DNA of 64,000 bases, taken from the NCBI RefSeq assembly GCF_900100765.1, contig NZ_FNFO01000002.1:310001-374000 (forward strand), in the 5' to 3' direction. Below, piece by piece: positions 16,745 through 24,866 of the stretch (position 1 is its first letter; each line of letters opens with the position of its first letter). The DNA comes from Catalinimonas alkaloidigena (GTDB lineage Bacteria; Bacteroidota; Bacteroidia; Cytophagales; Flexibacteraceae). The position numbers were made by a program, and so were the translations under genes. Below the pieces are notes generated by a model that did not search any database, was not told the origin of the DNA, and was given only the letters and a program-made list of their open reading frames with translations.

Positions 16745-18472
16745 ATGCCCGTCAACCGTAACGCCCTCATTCGCTACAAAACCCTGGACCAGTGCCTGCA
16801 AAACCGCTTCCGGAAGTGGACGCTGGAGGACCTGATCGAGGCGTGTTCGGAGGCCCTGTACGAGTATGAAGGGATCGACAAGGGGGTAAGCCGCCGCACC
16901 GTGCAGGCCGATCTGCAGATGATGCGGAGCGACAAACTGGGCTACAACGCGCCGATTGTGGTGGTGGACAAGAAGTACTACGCGTACGAAGATCCCACCT
17001 ACAGCATCACCAACATTCCGCTGACCGACCAGGACCTGGGACGGCTGACGGAGGCGGTGGAGTTTATGAAACAGTTTCAGGGATTTTCGCACTTCCGCGA
17101 GTTGGACGGCCTGGTGCAGAAGCTGGAGAGCCACCTGTATTCGCAGAAGACGCACACGCAGCCGGTGATCGACTTCGAAAAGAACGAGCACCTGAAGGGG
17201 CTGGAATACCTCGATGTGCTTTACCGCGCCATTCTGCAGCGACGGGCGCTGCGCATCACCTACCAGTCCTTCAAAGCGCAACAGGCCCATGCGTTCGACT
17301 TCCATCCTTATCTGTTGAAAGAATTCCGCAACCGGTGGTTTGTGCTGGGGATGAAGAAGAAACACGAGGGGATTCTGAACCTGGCGCTCGACCGTATCCT
17401 CGACCTCAAACCCAGCGAGACACCCTTCCGGGCCAATCCCGACTTCCGGCCGGAGACCTATTTTCAGCACGCCATCGGGGTATCGGTCAGTCCGACGCAG
17501 CCGCCCGAGCGGGTCGTGCTGTTCGTGGCGGCGAAACACGCGCCCTACGTGCTGACCAAGCCACTGCATTCATCGCAGGAATTGCTGGAAGAGAGACCGG
17601 AAGGCATCACGATTCAACTGCACGTGCAGCACAACTTCGAATTGGAAAAAGAAATTCTGGCGTTCGGCGAGGCGGTGCGCGTCCTGGAACCTACCCGCTT
17701 GCGCCGTTGCATCCACGAACGGTTGCATAATGCCCTGGACGGCTACGATACCGAATTGCAGGAGCGGTCATTGAGGGCAGCGGTGCAGCAGTTGGCGCAC
17801 AAAGGGTTCAGTATGCTGCCGCCTGTCTACACCCGGCGTGAACTGGGACACATCGGGCGGTTGCTCGATCGGGCTTTTGCCGATGAAGGGGCACCGCGGT
17901 TTGGCGAGCGGATGTTGCTCAAAAAGGTGCCGGAGTTGAAAGCGTGTCTGTTGACTCATAACCTGTTGCGTATTGTACAGGCGCTCGACTCGAACGCCTT
18001 CCTGACCAAGGCGCTCTATTTCGACAAGCCACCACAGAAAAACTGGTACGTGACGTGGCACCAGGACGTGCCCATCAACGTGACCGAAAAGCGCCCTGCG
18101 GCAGGCTTTTCGGGGTGGACCCAGCGGGATGGCGTGGTGAGCGTGCGGCCGCCCGAGGCAATTTCTCAGCAGATTTTTACTGTACGCATTCATATCGATG
18201 ACGCCAACGAAGCGAACGGCGCGCTGAAGGTCATTCCCGGCTCGCATCAGAAGCGCCTGTCGGACACGGAGATTCGCCAGCTTTCGGAACAGTACGAATC
18301 TCCGTTCCTGTGCGAAGTCGCGGCCGGAGGAATTCACCTGATGCGTCCGCTGTTGCTGCATGCTTCGTCTAAAACCAGCAACCAGAAACGCCGCCGCGTC
18401 ATCCACCTCGAATTTTCCTCCCAGGAGTTGCCCAAGGGTTTAGAGTGGGTGGAGCGGGAAACGCTTGAATAA
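16745..18472 (+). CDS. WYL transcriptional regulator fused to a PhyH dioxygenase domain
   Basis: Residues 1-85 form a winged-helix DNA-binding region (S-R-R-T-V-Q-A-D-L). Residues about 160-230 are a WYL domain (L-R-I-T-Y-Q-S-F, then N-R-W-F-V-L-G), with the usual WYL C-terminal extension to about 335. From about 345 to 575 the chain continues as a phytanoyl-CoA dioxygenase-type cupin. It has W-H-Q-D (H439, D441), G-A-L-K-V-I-P-G-S-H, distal L-L-H-A (H539) and R549-R551, giving a complete Fe(II) triad and a likely 2-oxoglutarate-binding Arg. The two halves share one uninterrupted frame. WYL regulators usually sense nucleic acid or nucleotide ligands, so oxygen- or 2OG-dependent control is an inference. 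Confidence 0.85.
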   Translation: MPVNRNALIRYKTLDQCLQNRFRKWTLEDLIEACSEALYEYEGIDKGVSRRTVQADLQMMRSDKLGYNAPIVVVDKKYYAYEDPTYSITNIPLTDQDLGRLTEAVEFMKQFQGFSHFRELDGLVQKLESHLYSQKTHTQPVIDFEKNEHLKGLEYLDVLYRAILQRRALRITYQSFKAQQAHAFDFHPYLLKEFRNRWFVLGMKKKHEGILNLALDRILDLKPSETPFRANPDFRPETYFQHAIGVSVSPTQPPERVVLFVAAKHAPYVLTKPLHSSQELLEERPEGITIQLHVQHNFELEKEILAFGEAVRVLEPTRLRRCIHERLHNALDGYDTELQERSLRAAVQQLAHKGFSMLPPVYTRRELGHIGRLLDRAFADEGAPRFGERMLLKKVPELKACLLTHNLLRIVQALDSNAFLTKALYFDKPPQKNWYVTWHQDVPINVTEKRPAAGFSGWTQRDGVVSVRPPEAISQQIFTVRIHIDDANEANGALKVIPGSHQKRLSDTEIRQLSEQYESPFLCEVAAGGIHLMRPLLLHASSKTSNQKRRRVIHLEFSSQELPKGLEWVERETLE

Positions 18473-18502
18473 AAAAAGGCCGCTCTCCAGAGAAAGCGAC
18501 CG
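18473..18502 (-). terminator. Terminator of the DM13 lipoprotein gene
   Basis: An imperfect GC-rich hairpin (GGTCGCT.../...AGCGGCC on the minus strand, 18480-18502) is followed by a run of seven T (18473-18479). It lies past the stop at 18535 and directly abuts the convergent WYL-PhyH gene. Confidence 0.7.
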
Positions 18503-18534
18503 TTCTTACCCACTTTATACAGATACAGGCACGT

Positions 18535-18966
18535 TCACGGGGCGGCCATCAGCTCGCCGCTGCCGAACAGTACGGAGAAATCTTCGCACCAGATGAGGAC
18601 GTAGGGATACGTTTCGTAGTCGAAGCTTGCGGGAAGTGTGTAGGAGAAGTTGCCGCTGGTGCCTTTCAGGTCGCCGAGGCTCACGTAAGCCGAGGCCTTG
18701 GTGTCGGTCGCCAAATACACCTTAAGGTCGGGTCCCGCGTCGGTCCGGAAGTCGACGAGACGCAGTTCCTGCTGCTGACTGCCGACGCCATACACTTCGG
18801 CTTTGCCGGACGTCTGGTGGACCGGGCTGTCCATCAAGGCAGTTTCGGCCAGGAGCATCTTCGCAGTGCCGGTGCTGTCCGCCTCCGTAAACATTTCTTG
18901 TACTTCCCGGTGCCGGGCACACTGCGCAAAGAGCAGGGCCAGGCAGAGTAAGGTCAGGTATTTCAT
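18535..18966 (-). CDS. DM13 domain lipoprotein
   Basis: A short signal peptide ends in L-F-A-Q-C (Cys16), marking a lipoprotein. Residues about 50-140 match the DM13 domain: D-F-R-T-D-A-G-P-D-L-K-V-Y-L, then V-S-L-G-D-L-K-G-T-S-G and Y-V-L-I-W-C-E-D-F-S-V-L-F-G. The single Trp-Cys near the end is the proposed redox or heme-associated position in this family, for which an electron-transfer role has been suggested. The gene stands alone with its own terminator. Confidence 0.85.
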   Translation of the reverse strand: MKYLTLLCLALLFAQCARHREVQEMFTEADSTGTAKMLLAETALMDSPVHQTSGKAEVYGVGSQQQELRLVDFRTDAGPDLKVYLATDTKASAYVSLGDLKGTSGNFSYTLPASFDYETYPYVLIWCEDFSVLFGSGELMAAP

Positions 18967-19075
18967 AAAACAAACGCTTTAGCCAATGCCCTGAAGCTAC
19001 TGCCTGCGACGGGCAAAAAGTGTCGCAGGGCAGACGTTCCCCCCACTTTGCGTTGAAAAATACACCCGTCGGACA

Positions 19076-19098
19076 TAAAAAAACCGCCCGGAGGCGGT
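19076..19098 (-). terminator. Terminator of the cysteine hydrolase gene
   Basis: ACCGCC-cgga-GGCGGT (19083-19098) is a perfect stem. On the minus strand it is followed by a T-run. It lies 22 bp past the stop at 19121. Confidence 0.75.
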
Positions 19099-19120
19099 AA
19101 GATCGGGGAGGCGAAGGAAA

Positions 19121-19765
19121 CTAGGCGGTGTAGCCGCGACCTGCTCCTTCCAGTTCCGCTTCTTCCTGGCCGAGTTGTTCCAGAAACTCGTGTGAGGTCA
19201 TCGGGAAAGAGAACATCGGGAAATCTTTTTCGAGGGCGACGCGCTGTTCTTCTTCACTCAGGGTGGCGCAGCAGTCGGTCAGCGTCACGATGCGGTAGCC
19301 CAGTTCGTAACCGGTGCGCATGGTCGACTCCACGCAGCAGTTGGTCAGGAAACCGGCCAGGGCCACATGGGTGATGCCTTTGCTGCGGAGCATGAAGTCG
19401 AGGTTGGTGCTGGCAAACCCACAGAGGCCGCGTTTGCCTTCCACCACAATGTCGCCTTCCTGCGGCTGCAGGCCGTCGACCAGCTCCACACCCCAGGTGC
19501 CCTTCTGAAACGCCTGTGCGTCGACTACGCCTTTCAGAATGCCGTACGGCTGACTGGTCAGTTCGCGGTAATCGGGGGCGAACGAAATGGGCATCAGAAA
19601 AATGGTCGCGCCCCGTTTGCGTGCCGCTTTGACCAGCGTTTTGGTGTTTTCGAGCATGTGGGTAGAGGCCATCACGTCTCTGACGGCCTCGTGCAGTTTG
19701 CCTCCTTCCGAGGTGAAATCGTTCTGAAATTCGATCAGAACCACGGCAGTTTTTTGCGGATTCAT
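19121..19765 (-). CDS. Isochorismatase-like cysteine hydrolase
   Basis: The start at 19765 (M-N-P-Q-K-T-A-V-V) was chosen over an upstream in-frame Met because it begins exactly at the conserved first strand. The catalytic triad of the family is present: Asp in E-F-Q-N-D-F, Lys in V-E-G-K-R-G and Cys in T-N-C-C-V-E-S-T. It should hydrolyse an amide or vinyl-ether small molecule (nicotinamidase, isochorismatase and N-carbamoyl hydrolases share this fold). The substrate cannot be told from sequence. No operon partner is present. Confidence 0.85.
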   Translation of the reverse strand: MNPQKTAVVLIEFQNDFTSEGGKLHEAVRDVMASTHMLENTKTLVKAARKRGATIFLMPISFAPDYRELTSQPYGILKGVVDAQAFQKGTWGVELVDGLQPQEGDIVVEGKRGLCGFASTNLDFMLRSKGITHVALAGFLTNCCVESTMRTGYELGYRIVTLTDCCATLSEEEQRVALEKDFPMFSFPMTSHEFLEQLGQEEAELEGAGRGYTA

Positions 19766-19894
19766 GGCGATAGAGGATTTGGTTGAGGAATACCAAAAAG
19801 TACAGGGATGGATGAGAAAAGTCAATGGGAATCGCATACATTCGTGAAGACATTCCGTACAGGAAAGTAAAGTTTAGTTCAACATTACGTTATC

Positions 19895-20260
19895 ATGAAG
19901 TCTACCATTCATTCCCATTCTGATAGATCAACACTCACACAAGGCTGGCACGATGTAAAAATTACTGAAGTGCAAGAAGGGCAACTGGGCTACCATACGG
20001 CCCCTTTCTGGCACGTTGCGTTTGAAAACCCGCACGGCATTGCCTACCACCATTTTCCTGAAACCGACGAAGGCCTGGCCCTACTGAAACAACTGTTTGC
20101 CGCGGCCGGGCTACCGGAGCCACGCGGATTTAACGAGGATCTGGAAATTCTGCTGGAGCGGTCCGTCCAGGTACACGTAGAAGAGCACACCCATTACGAA
20201 CCACTGAGCGGCGAACGCCACCAGCGCAACGAAGTGACCGGTTTCCGGGCGGTAGCCTGA
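19895..20260 (+). CDS. Hypothetical protein, 121 aa
   Basis: This is a small soluble protein rich in His and Glu (H-H-F-P-E-T-D-E-G, V-E-E-H-T-H-Y-E). It has no signal peptide and no recognised domain. The pattern of short beta segments followed by L-L-K-Q-L-F-A-A-A-G-L resembles small phage-associated single-strand-binding helpers, but only superficially. GC content is like the backbone. It precedes yjbQ by about 75 bp on the same strand and may share its transcript. Confidence 0.6.
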   Translation: MKSTIHSHSDRSTLTQGWHDVKITEVQEGQLGYHTAPFWHVAFENPHGIAYHHFPETDEGLALLKQLFAAAGLPEPRGFNEDLEILLERSVQVHVEEHTHYEPLSGERHQRNEVTGFRAVA

Positions 20261-20335
20261 GCGCGAGAGCCCGGCTGTTGACCACCGCTGGCGAGTCTGG
20301 TGCGTGGGCCGGGCGCTGATAACACCTTTTCCTGC

Positions 20336-20764
20336 ATGGCCTATTTTCAGAAAACCATCACCCTGCCGCCCCATCCGCGCGGCTTTCACCTGATTACGCG
20401 GCACATTGAACGCGAAATTCCCGAGCTGCGCGATTTTCAGGTAGGAATCGCCCATATTTTCATTCAGCATACGTCCGCCTCGCTTTCCCTGAACGAGAAC
20501 GCCGACCCCACGGTCCGAGCCGATTTCGAAAGCCATTTCAACAAAATGGTGCCCGAAAATGCGCCGTATTACGAACACACCCTCGAAGGCCCCGACGACA
20601 TGCCCGCGCACATCAAGGCGGCGTTGCTGGGTAGCGCGGTGACGGTGCCGGTCTCGGGTGGGCAGTTCAATTTGGGCACCTGGCAGGGCGTCTACCTGTG
20701 CGAACACCGGAACCACGGCGGCCGTCGCCGGCTGGTCGTGACCCTGATGGGCGAACCACGCTGA
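20336..20764 (+). CDS. yjbQ: YjbQ/UPF0047 family protein
   Basis: The Met at 20336 (M-A-Y-F-Q-K-T) was preferred to an upstream Met because it starts at the conserved beta strand. Signature segments are H-T-S-A-S-L-S-L-N-E-N-A-D-P and G-T-W-Q-G-V-Y-L-C-E-H-R. These are typical of the UPF0047 family, for which a secondary thiamine-phosphate synthase activity has been reported. At about 142 aa it has the usual length. A strong terminator follows within 15 bp. Confidence 0.9.
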   Translation: MAYFQKTITLPPHPRGFHLITRHIEREIPELRDFQVGIAHIFIQHTSASLSLNENADPTVRADFESHFNKMVPENAPYYEHTLEGPDDMPAHIKAALLGSAVTVPVSGGQFNLGTWQGVYLCEHRNHGGRRRLVVTLMGEPR

Positions 20765-20779
20765 TATACCCTTACGCAG

Positions 20780-20805
20780 AGCGCCCGGTGCCGGGCGTCT
20801 CTTTT
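20780..20805 (+). terminator. Terminator after yjbQ
   Basis: GCGCCCGG-tg-CCGGGCGT forms a near-perfect 8-bp stem (20781-20798) followed by CTCTTTT. It lies 16 bp past the stop. Confidence 0.75.
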
Positions 20806-20837
20806 CCTGTTATTCTTCTATTTGTCTCTGTACCACC

Positions 20838-21239
20838 ATGCTTCAACCCGACGATACCTTCACGCAGGCGTTGCGCTACACCCAGGCCGACGTCGATCGC
20901 TTCGCCGACGTTACCGGCGACCACAACCCCATCCATTCCGATCCGGACTACGCGGCCCAGACGCCCTTCCGGCGGCCCATCATCCACGGCATGCTGAGTG
21001 CAGGTGTTTTTTCGCGCGTATTAGGTACACAGTTCCCCGGTGAGGGAACCATTTACCTGCGGCAGACGCTGGACTTTAAACGGCCCATGTACGTGGATAC
21101 CGACTACGAAGCGGTGCTGACCGTACAACAGGTAGACCGGGAAAAGCATCGGGCGGTCGTCACGACGACGATCCGCGACGGCGCCGGGAAAGTAACGGTG
21201 CAGGGCGAGGCGGAAATTATGCATCGCACGTTGTTATAA
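20838..21239 (+). CDS. MaoC-like (R)-specific enoyl-CoA hydratase
   Basis: The 133-aa hot-dog fold carries the hydratase-2 motif F-A-D-V-T-G-D-H-N-P-I-H (catalytic Asp and His), followed by P-I-I-H-G-M-L. It hydrates trans-2-enoyl-CoA or acyl-ACP to the (R)-3-hydroxy form. The role (fatty-acid or polyhydroxyalkanoate metabolism) is not shown by its neighbours. It is separated from the sigma factor gene by 64 bp. Confidence 0.88.
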   Translation: MLQPDDTFTQALRYTQADVDRFADVTGDHNPIHSDPDYAAQTPFRRPIIHGMLSAGVFSRVLGTQFPGEGTIYLRQTLDFKRPMYVDTDYEAVLTVQQVDREKHRAVVTTTIRDGAGKVTVQGEAEIMHRTLL

Positions 21240-21303
21240 CGTAAATCTTCGATTTGCCGATTACCTTTTTGTCCAAGTTCGTATACACAAAAAACCAGAG
21301 CGC

Positions 21304-21849
21304 ATGAAAGACCGGGAGGTTCTGGAACGCATCAAAAGCGGCGACGAAAGTGCCCTGGATTACCTCTACCGGAAGCATTACCGGATGATGGTCCGGCTCG
21401 TCACCAACAACAGCGGTTCAGAAGATGAGGCCAAAGATATTTTTCAGGATGCTTTGATTGTTTTCTGGCAAAAGGCGCACGATCCGACGTTCGAGCTCAC
21501 TTCCAAGATCAGCACATTCCTCTACAGCGTTTGTCTGAATCTGTGGCGCAAGGAACTGGATCGGAAGCTTCGGATGAGTGGCGAGATGCGGGAGGGAGCC
21601 GATCACGCTCACGAGGATCTGGAACGTCGCGAACGGATCGAGATCATCACCCGGAGCATTGAGTCGTTGGGAGAGACGTGTCGTAAAGTATTGACCTATC
21701 ATTATTTCGATCGGCTCTCCATGCAGGACATCGCCGATCGGTTGGGATTCGCCAATGCCGATACGGCAAAATCGAAAAAGTACAAGTGTAAAAAGGAGCT
21801 GGACCGGATTGTGAAGGCTCAGTTTAAGGCAACGGATTTCTTGGATTAG
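21304..21849 (+). CDS. ECF-type RNA polymerase sigma factor
   Basis: At 181 aa it has the two-domain layout of ECF sigma factors. Region 2 (about 10-80) includes Y-L-Y-R-K-H-Y and E-D-E-A-K-D-I-F-Q-D-A. Region 4 (about 120-175) includes G-E-T-C-R-K-V-L-T-Y-H-Y-F-D-R-L-S-M-Q-D-I-A, an HTH. It directs RNA polymerase to a specific regulon. The next gene, starting 10 bp later, encodes a single-pass membrane protein that looks like its anti-sigma partner. Confidence 0.92.
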   Translation: MKDREVLERIKSGDESALDYLYRKHYRMMVRLVTNNSGSEDEAKDIFQDALIVFWQKAHDPTFELTSKISTFLYSVCLNLWRKELDRKLRMSGEMREGADHAHEDLERRERIEIITRSIESLGETCRKVLTYHYFDRLSMQDIADRLGFANADTAKSKKYKCKKELDRIVKAQFKATDFLD

Positions 21850-21859
21850 GCATAAGTGT

Positions 21860-22804
21860 ATGGACGTATCTGAACAAATTGAGCGTTATCTCGCGGGCGA
21901 CCTTTCCGCAGAAGAGACCAAGGCCCTGGAGCAGCTGGCCGGGCGCGACCCGCTGGTGGCTCAGGAGGTAACGCTGCAACGTGACATCATCGGGGGATTG
22001 CAGGAGCAGCGACGTCTGCAACTGAAGGCACGCCTCGACGCCTTGCCGGTGCCCCCGGCAGGATGGTGGGCTTCGGCGAGCACTGGCATGAAAGCCGCCG
22101 TCTGGTCGTCGGGTGCGGCCCTGGTATTGGTAGGCGGGATGTGGCTTTATTCAGAAGCGACCCACACCCCCGCGGTGCCGCAACCCACAGTAGCCGAAAC
22201 GGCTCCCGCGCCGACGCTGGACAATGCCCCTGCCGAAGGAAACGGAGCGGAACACAACGCCGCCGCGCCGGAACGCCAACCGACCACGGCTGACGAGGCG
22301 CCGGCCGCCGTACCCCACACGGTACCGGCCAACGTTGCAGAAGCGACTGCACCGGCCTCACGCACTGCGGAAGAGCAGCTTCCCACAACGGCGGTGACGC
22401 CGACACAACAGATCCAGGAACCGACACTGCCCGATCCGGACGCGATGGCCGCAGCACCGGCTTCGTCCCTGCGTGAAGCAGACATGAAAGCCGAAACGGA
22501 AATTTTTGCGGCTGAACGGGCCGGTTCGCTGCTGGCACGCCTGAAAACCGAACAGCTCACCGACAGCCGTTACGATTTCCATTACCGCTACGACCGCGAC
22601 CAGTTGCGCCTGTACGGAAAATTCGACGCGAGCCCTTACAAACTGCTCGAATTGCGGAGCGATCGCGGTAGCGATCTGTATCTCTACTATCAAAATCAGT
22701 ATTACGCTCTGAAAGACGGCACCCGCCGCCCGACTGACTTGCGCGAAGTCGTCGTGACCGACACCAACATGGTCGATCGGCTGGAAGTGCTGCGTACCCG
22801 TTGA
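21860..22804 (+). CDS. Single-pass membrane protein, probable anti-sigma factor
   Basis: Residues 1-55 form an acidic helical cytoplasmic domain (I-E-R-Y-L-A-G-D-L-S-A-E-E) of the kind seen in anti-sigma N-termini, without a zinc-binding HxxxCxxC. A transmembrane helix (about 78-95) follows. Next comes a long Ala/Pro/Thr-rich, low-complexity periplasmic stretch (about 100-205). A folded C-terminal part ends in L-E-V-L-R-T-R. The gene order and the 10-bp spacing to the sigma gene support the pairing. The periplasmic ligand is unknown. Confidence 0.7.
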   Translation: MDVSEQIERYLAGDLSAEETKALEQLAGRDPLVAQEVTLQRDIIGGLQEQRRLQLKARLDALPVPPAGWWASASTGMKAAVWSSGAALVLVGGMWLYSEATHTPAVPQPTVAETAPAPTLDNAPAEGNGAEHNAAAPERQPTTADEAPAAVPHTVPANVAEATAPASRTAEEQLPTTAVTPTQQIQEPTLPDPDAMAAAPASSLREADMKAETEIFAAERAGSLLARLKTEQLTDSRYDFHYRYDRDQLRLYGKFDASPYKLLELRSDRGSDLYLYYQNQYYALKDGTRRPTDLREVVVTDTNMVDRLEVLRTR

Positions 22805-22834
22805 CGAATCTCAGACCAAACCACCTGAGTACAT

Positions 22835-22875
22835 ACGTCCGCAAGCTCCCCCAAGCTTGCGGACGTTCTTTTTTT
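22835..22875 (+). terminator. Terminator of the sigma/anti-sigma operon
   Basis: ACGTCCGCAAGCT (22835-22847) pairs perfectly with AGCTTGCGGACGT (22854-22866), followed by TCTTTTTTT. This is one of the strongest hairpins in the window. Confidence 0.9.
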
Positions 22876-22913
22876 GAGGCCGGGGCGTGCTTTCCAATCC
22901 CGGATCGATCTTC

Positions 22914-22921
22914 TACTTTTG
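22914..22921 (+). promoter_or_regulatory. Bacteroidota -7 box before ftsX
   Basis: TACTTTTG matches TAnnTTTG. It lies only four bases before the chosen ftsX start, so the transcript would be leaderless or nearly so. The -33 element is poor (TTTC about 19 bp upstream). Confidence 0.4.
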
Positions 22922-22925
22922 CCTG

Positions 22926-23831
22926 ATGCCAGCAACCGCCGTCACGCGCCGTCGCAAACGCCACGGTAGTTATCCTTACTTCTCCGTTATGTTCAGCATC
23001 ACGATGGCGCTGTTCGTCATCGGATTGTTCGGGGAAGTATTGCTTCACGCCAATCGCCTGTCGCAGGTGGTGCGTGGAGGAATCCGCATGCAGATCTACC
23101 TGAACCGTGAGGTCACTGAAAACGAACGCATCTCGTTTTACAAAGCCCTGGCCGAACGGCCCTACGTCGCCAAGGAAGGGCAGGAGCCTCAAATCGAGTT
23201 TATTTCTAAAGAACAGGCGGCCGAAGAGCTTTCGCGCGAAATTCAGGGCGTCGACAGCAACTTTACGCAGCTGCTGGGCAGCAACCCGCTGCGCGATGCG
23301 TTCATCATGCGGGTGCAGAGCGATTACGCCACCAGCGAGGCCATGCAACAGATCAAAACTGAGCTGGAAGACATGCCTTCGGTGTTCGAAGTGTTCTACA
23401 TCGAAAGTGTGGTGAGCAACATCAACCGGAACATCACCCAGATCAGCCTCGTGCTGCTCACGTTGGCGCTGGTGTTGGTACTGACGGTGGTGGTGCTGAT
23501 CAACAACACCATCAAGCTGGCGCTTTTCTCGCAGCGGTTCCTGGTCCGCAGCATGCAACTGGTCGGGGCCACTTCCTGGTTTATCCAACGGCCGTTCCTG
23601 TGGCGGGCCATCTGGCAGGGCGTGCTCAGCGGAATTGTCGCTTCCGGGTTGATTTACTTACTTTTAGAATGGGCCTACCGGCAGATTCCCGAACTGGAAA
23701 CCTTGCGGCAGGATGAACTGTTTTGGGGGCTTTGCCTATCTTTGTTGCTGATTGGTGGGCTGATCGGCTTTTTCAGTGCGTATGCCTCCGTTCGCCGCTA
23801 CCTGCGTATGTCGCTCGACGAGCTTTACTAA
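22926..23831 (+). CDS. ftsX: Cell division permease-like protein FtsX
   Basis: The start M-P-A-T-A-V at 22926 was chosen because residues before it read like untranslated leader. The protein has an N-terminal cytoplasmic tail, TM1 (about 25-45) and a large extracytoplasmic domain with I-R-M-Q-I-Y-L-N-R-E-V and Q-E-P-Q-I-E-F-I-S. Three further TM segments end in S-A-Y-A-S-V-R-R-Y-L-R. That is the FtsX topology. With FtsE it activates peptidoglycan hydrolases at the septum; ftsE is not in this window. It heads a conserved Bacteroidota cluster with DUF3098, uppP, truB and ribF. Confidence 0.92.
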   Translation: MPATAVTRRRKRHGSYPYFSVMFSITMALFVIGLFGEVLLHANRLSQVVRGGIRMQIYLNREVTENERISFYKALAERPYVAKEGQEPQIEFISKEQAAEELSREIQGVDSNFTQLLGSNPLRDAFIMRVQSDYATSEAMQQIKTELEDMPSVFEVFYIESVVSNINRNITQISLVLLTLALVLVLTVVVLINNTIKLALFSQRFLVRSMQLVGATSWFIQRPFLWRAIWQGVLSGIVASGLIYLLLEWAYRQIPELETLRQDELFWGLCLSLLLIGGLIGFFSAYASVRRYLRMSLDELY

Positions 23832-23867
23832 ACCTCAAAAATTTTCTTCGGTTCGCTTTTCACTTGC

Positions 23868-24083
23868 ATGGAAGATCGTAACAAGCTGGCGTTTGGCCGG
23901 AAAAATTACCTCCTGATGCTGGCCACCATTGGTGCGCTCATGCTCGGGTTTATCCTCATGTCGCTCGATACCGAAACCTATGGGTTTGGCTTTCTGGGCC
24001 TGACCCTCGGCCCGCTTCTGCTGGTGATCGGCTTTGCCCTCGGTTTTTTTGCCATCCTTGTGAAAGATAAGCCGGCCGAATGA
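23868..24083 (+). CDS. DUF3098 family small membrane protein
   Basis: The 71-aa protein has two hydrophobic helices (about 14-32 and 42-64) separated by a Y-G-F-G-F-L-G turn, with the N-terminus F-G-R-K-N-Y typical of DUF3098. The function is unknown. It is conserved between ftsX and uppP in Bacteroidota. Its stop overlaps the uppP start by four bases, so expression is coupled. Confidence 0.85.
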   Translation: MEDRNKLAFGRKNYLLMLATIGALMLGFILMSLDTETYGFGFLGLTLGPLLLVIGFALGFFAILVKDKPAE

Positions 24084-24859
24084 GCGTTCTACAAGCGATC
24101 ATTCTGGCCATTGTAGAAGGGTTGACGGAATTTCTGCCCGTTTCGTCGACCGGTCACATGATCATCGTCTCGACCCTGATGGGCCTTAACGAGAACGAGT
24201 TTACCAAAATCTTTGAGGTCAACATCCAATTCGGCACCATCCTGTCGGTTATCATTCTCTACTACCGTCGGTTTTTCCGTTCGATCGACTTTTACTACCG
24301 GCTGTTTGTGGCATTTCTGCCCGCCGCGGTAATCGGCCTGTTGCTGAGTGACTTTATCGATGCATTGCTCGAAAACGTAGTCGTGGTGGCGATCTCCCTG
24401 CTGCTGGGCGGTATCGTGCTGATCTTTATCGACCGGGTCTTTCAGGGTGGAGACGACGACAGCAGCCACGTTCCTTACCCGAAGGCGTTGGTCATTGGCT
24501 TCTTCCAGTGTCTGGCGATGATTCCGGGCGTATCGCGTTCGGCCGCGACCATCATCGGAGGGCAGGCGCAGGGCCTGAGCCGGAAAGCCGCCGCCGAGTT
24601 TTCGTTCTTCCTGGCGGTGCCGACCATGGCGGCCGCGTCGGGCTACAAACTGCTGAAAGACCACGAGGCGCTTTCGGTCGACAACCTGCCGATCCTGCTC
24701 CTGGGCAATCTGGTGGGCTTTGTCGTCGCCATGCTGGCCATTCGTTTTTTCATTGATTATTTGACGCGTCACGGCTTCAAGGTATTCGGCTACTACCGCA
24801 TTGTGCTGGGGCTGTTGATTTTGGGGCTGCTGGCCGCCGGCGTCGATTTACAAATCTGA
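24080..24859 (+). CDS. uppP: Undecaprenyl-diphosphate phosphatase
   Basis: This is a 259-aa integral membrane enzyme with the two family motifs, [14 protein letters not shown] (about 13-26) and P-G-V-S-R-S-A-A-T (about 150). It dephosphorylates undecaprenyl diphosphate to recycle the peptidoglycan lipid carrier and can confer bacitracin resistance. It overlaps the preceding gene (ATGA) and is followed 7 bp later by truB. Confidence 0.95.
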   Translation: MSVLQAIILAIVEGLTEFLPVSSTGHMIIVSTLMGLNENEFTKIFEVNIQFGTILSVIILYYRRFFRSIDFYYRLFVAFLPAAVIGLLLSDFIDALLENVVVVAISLLLGGIVLIFIDRVFQGGDDDSSHVPYPKALVIGFFQCLAMIPGVSRSAATIIGGQAQGLSRKAAAEFSFFLAVPTMAAASGYKLLKDHEALSVDNLPILLLGNLVGFVVAMLAIRFFIDYLTRHGFKVFGYYRIVLGLLILGLLAAGVDLQI

Positions 24860-24866
24860 TCCTAGC

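Noticed and set aside
16457-17569. Minus-strand frame of 370 codons overlapping the WYL half
   Set aside because: Shadow of the WYL region; no domain, and it runs through the non-coding spacer.
22147-22560. Ser/Ala-rich minus-strand frame within the anti-sigma gene
   Set aside because: Low-complexity shadow of the Ala/Pro-rich linker on the other strand.
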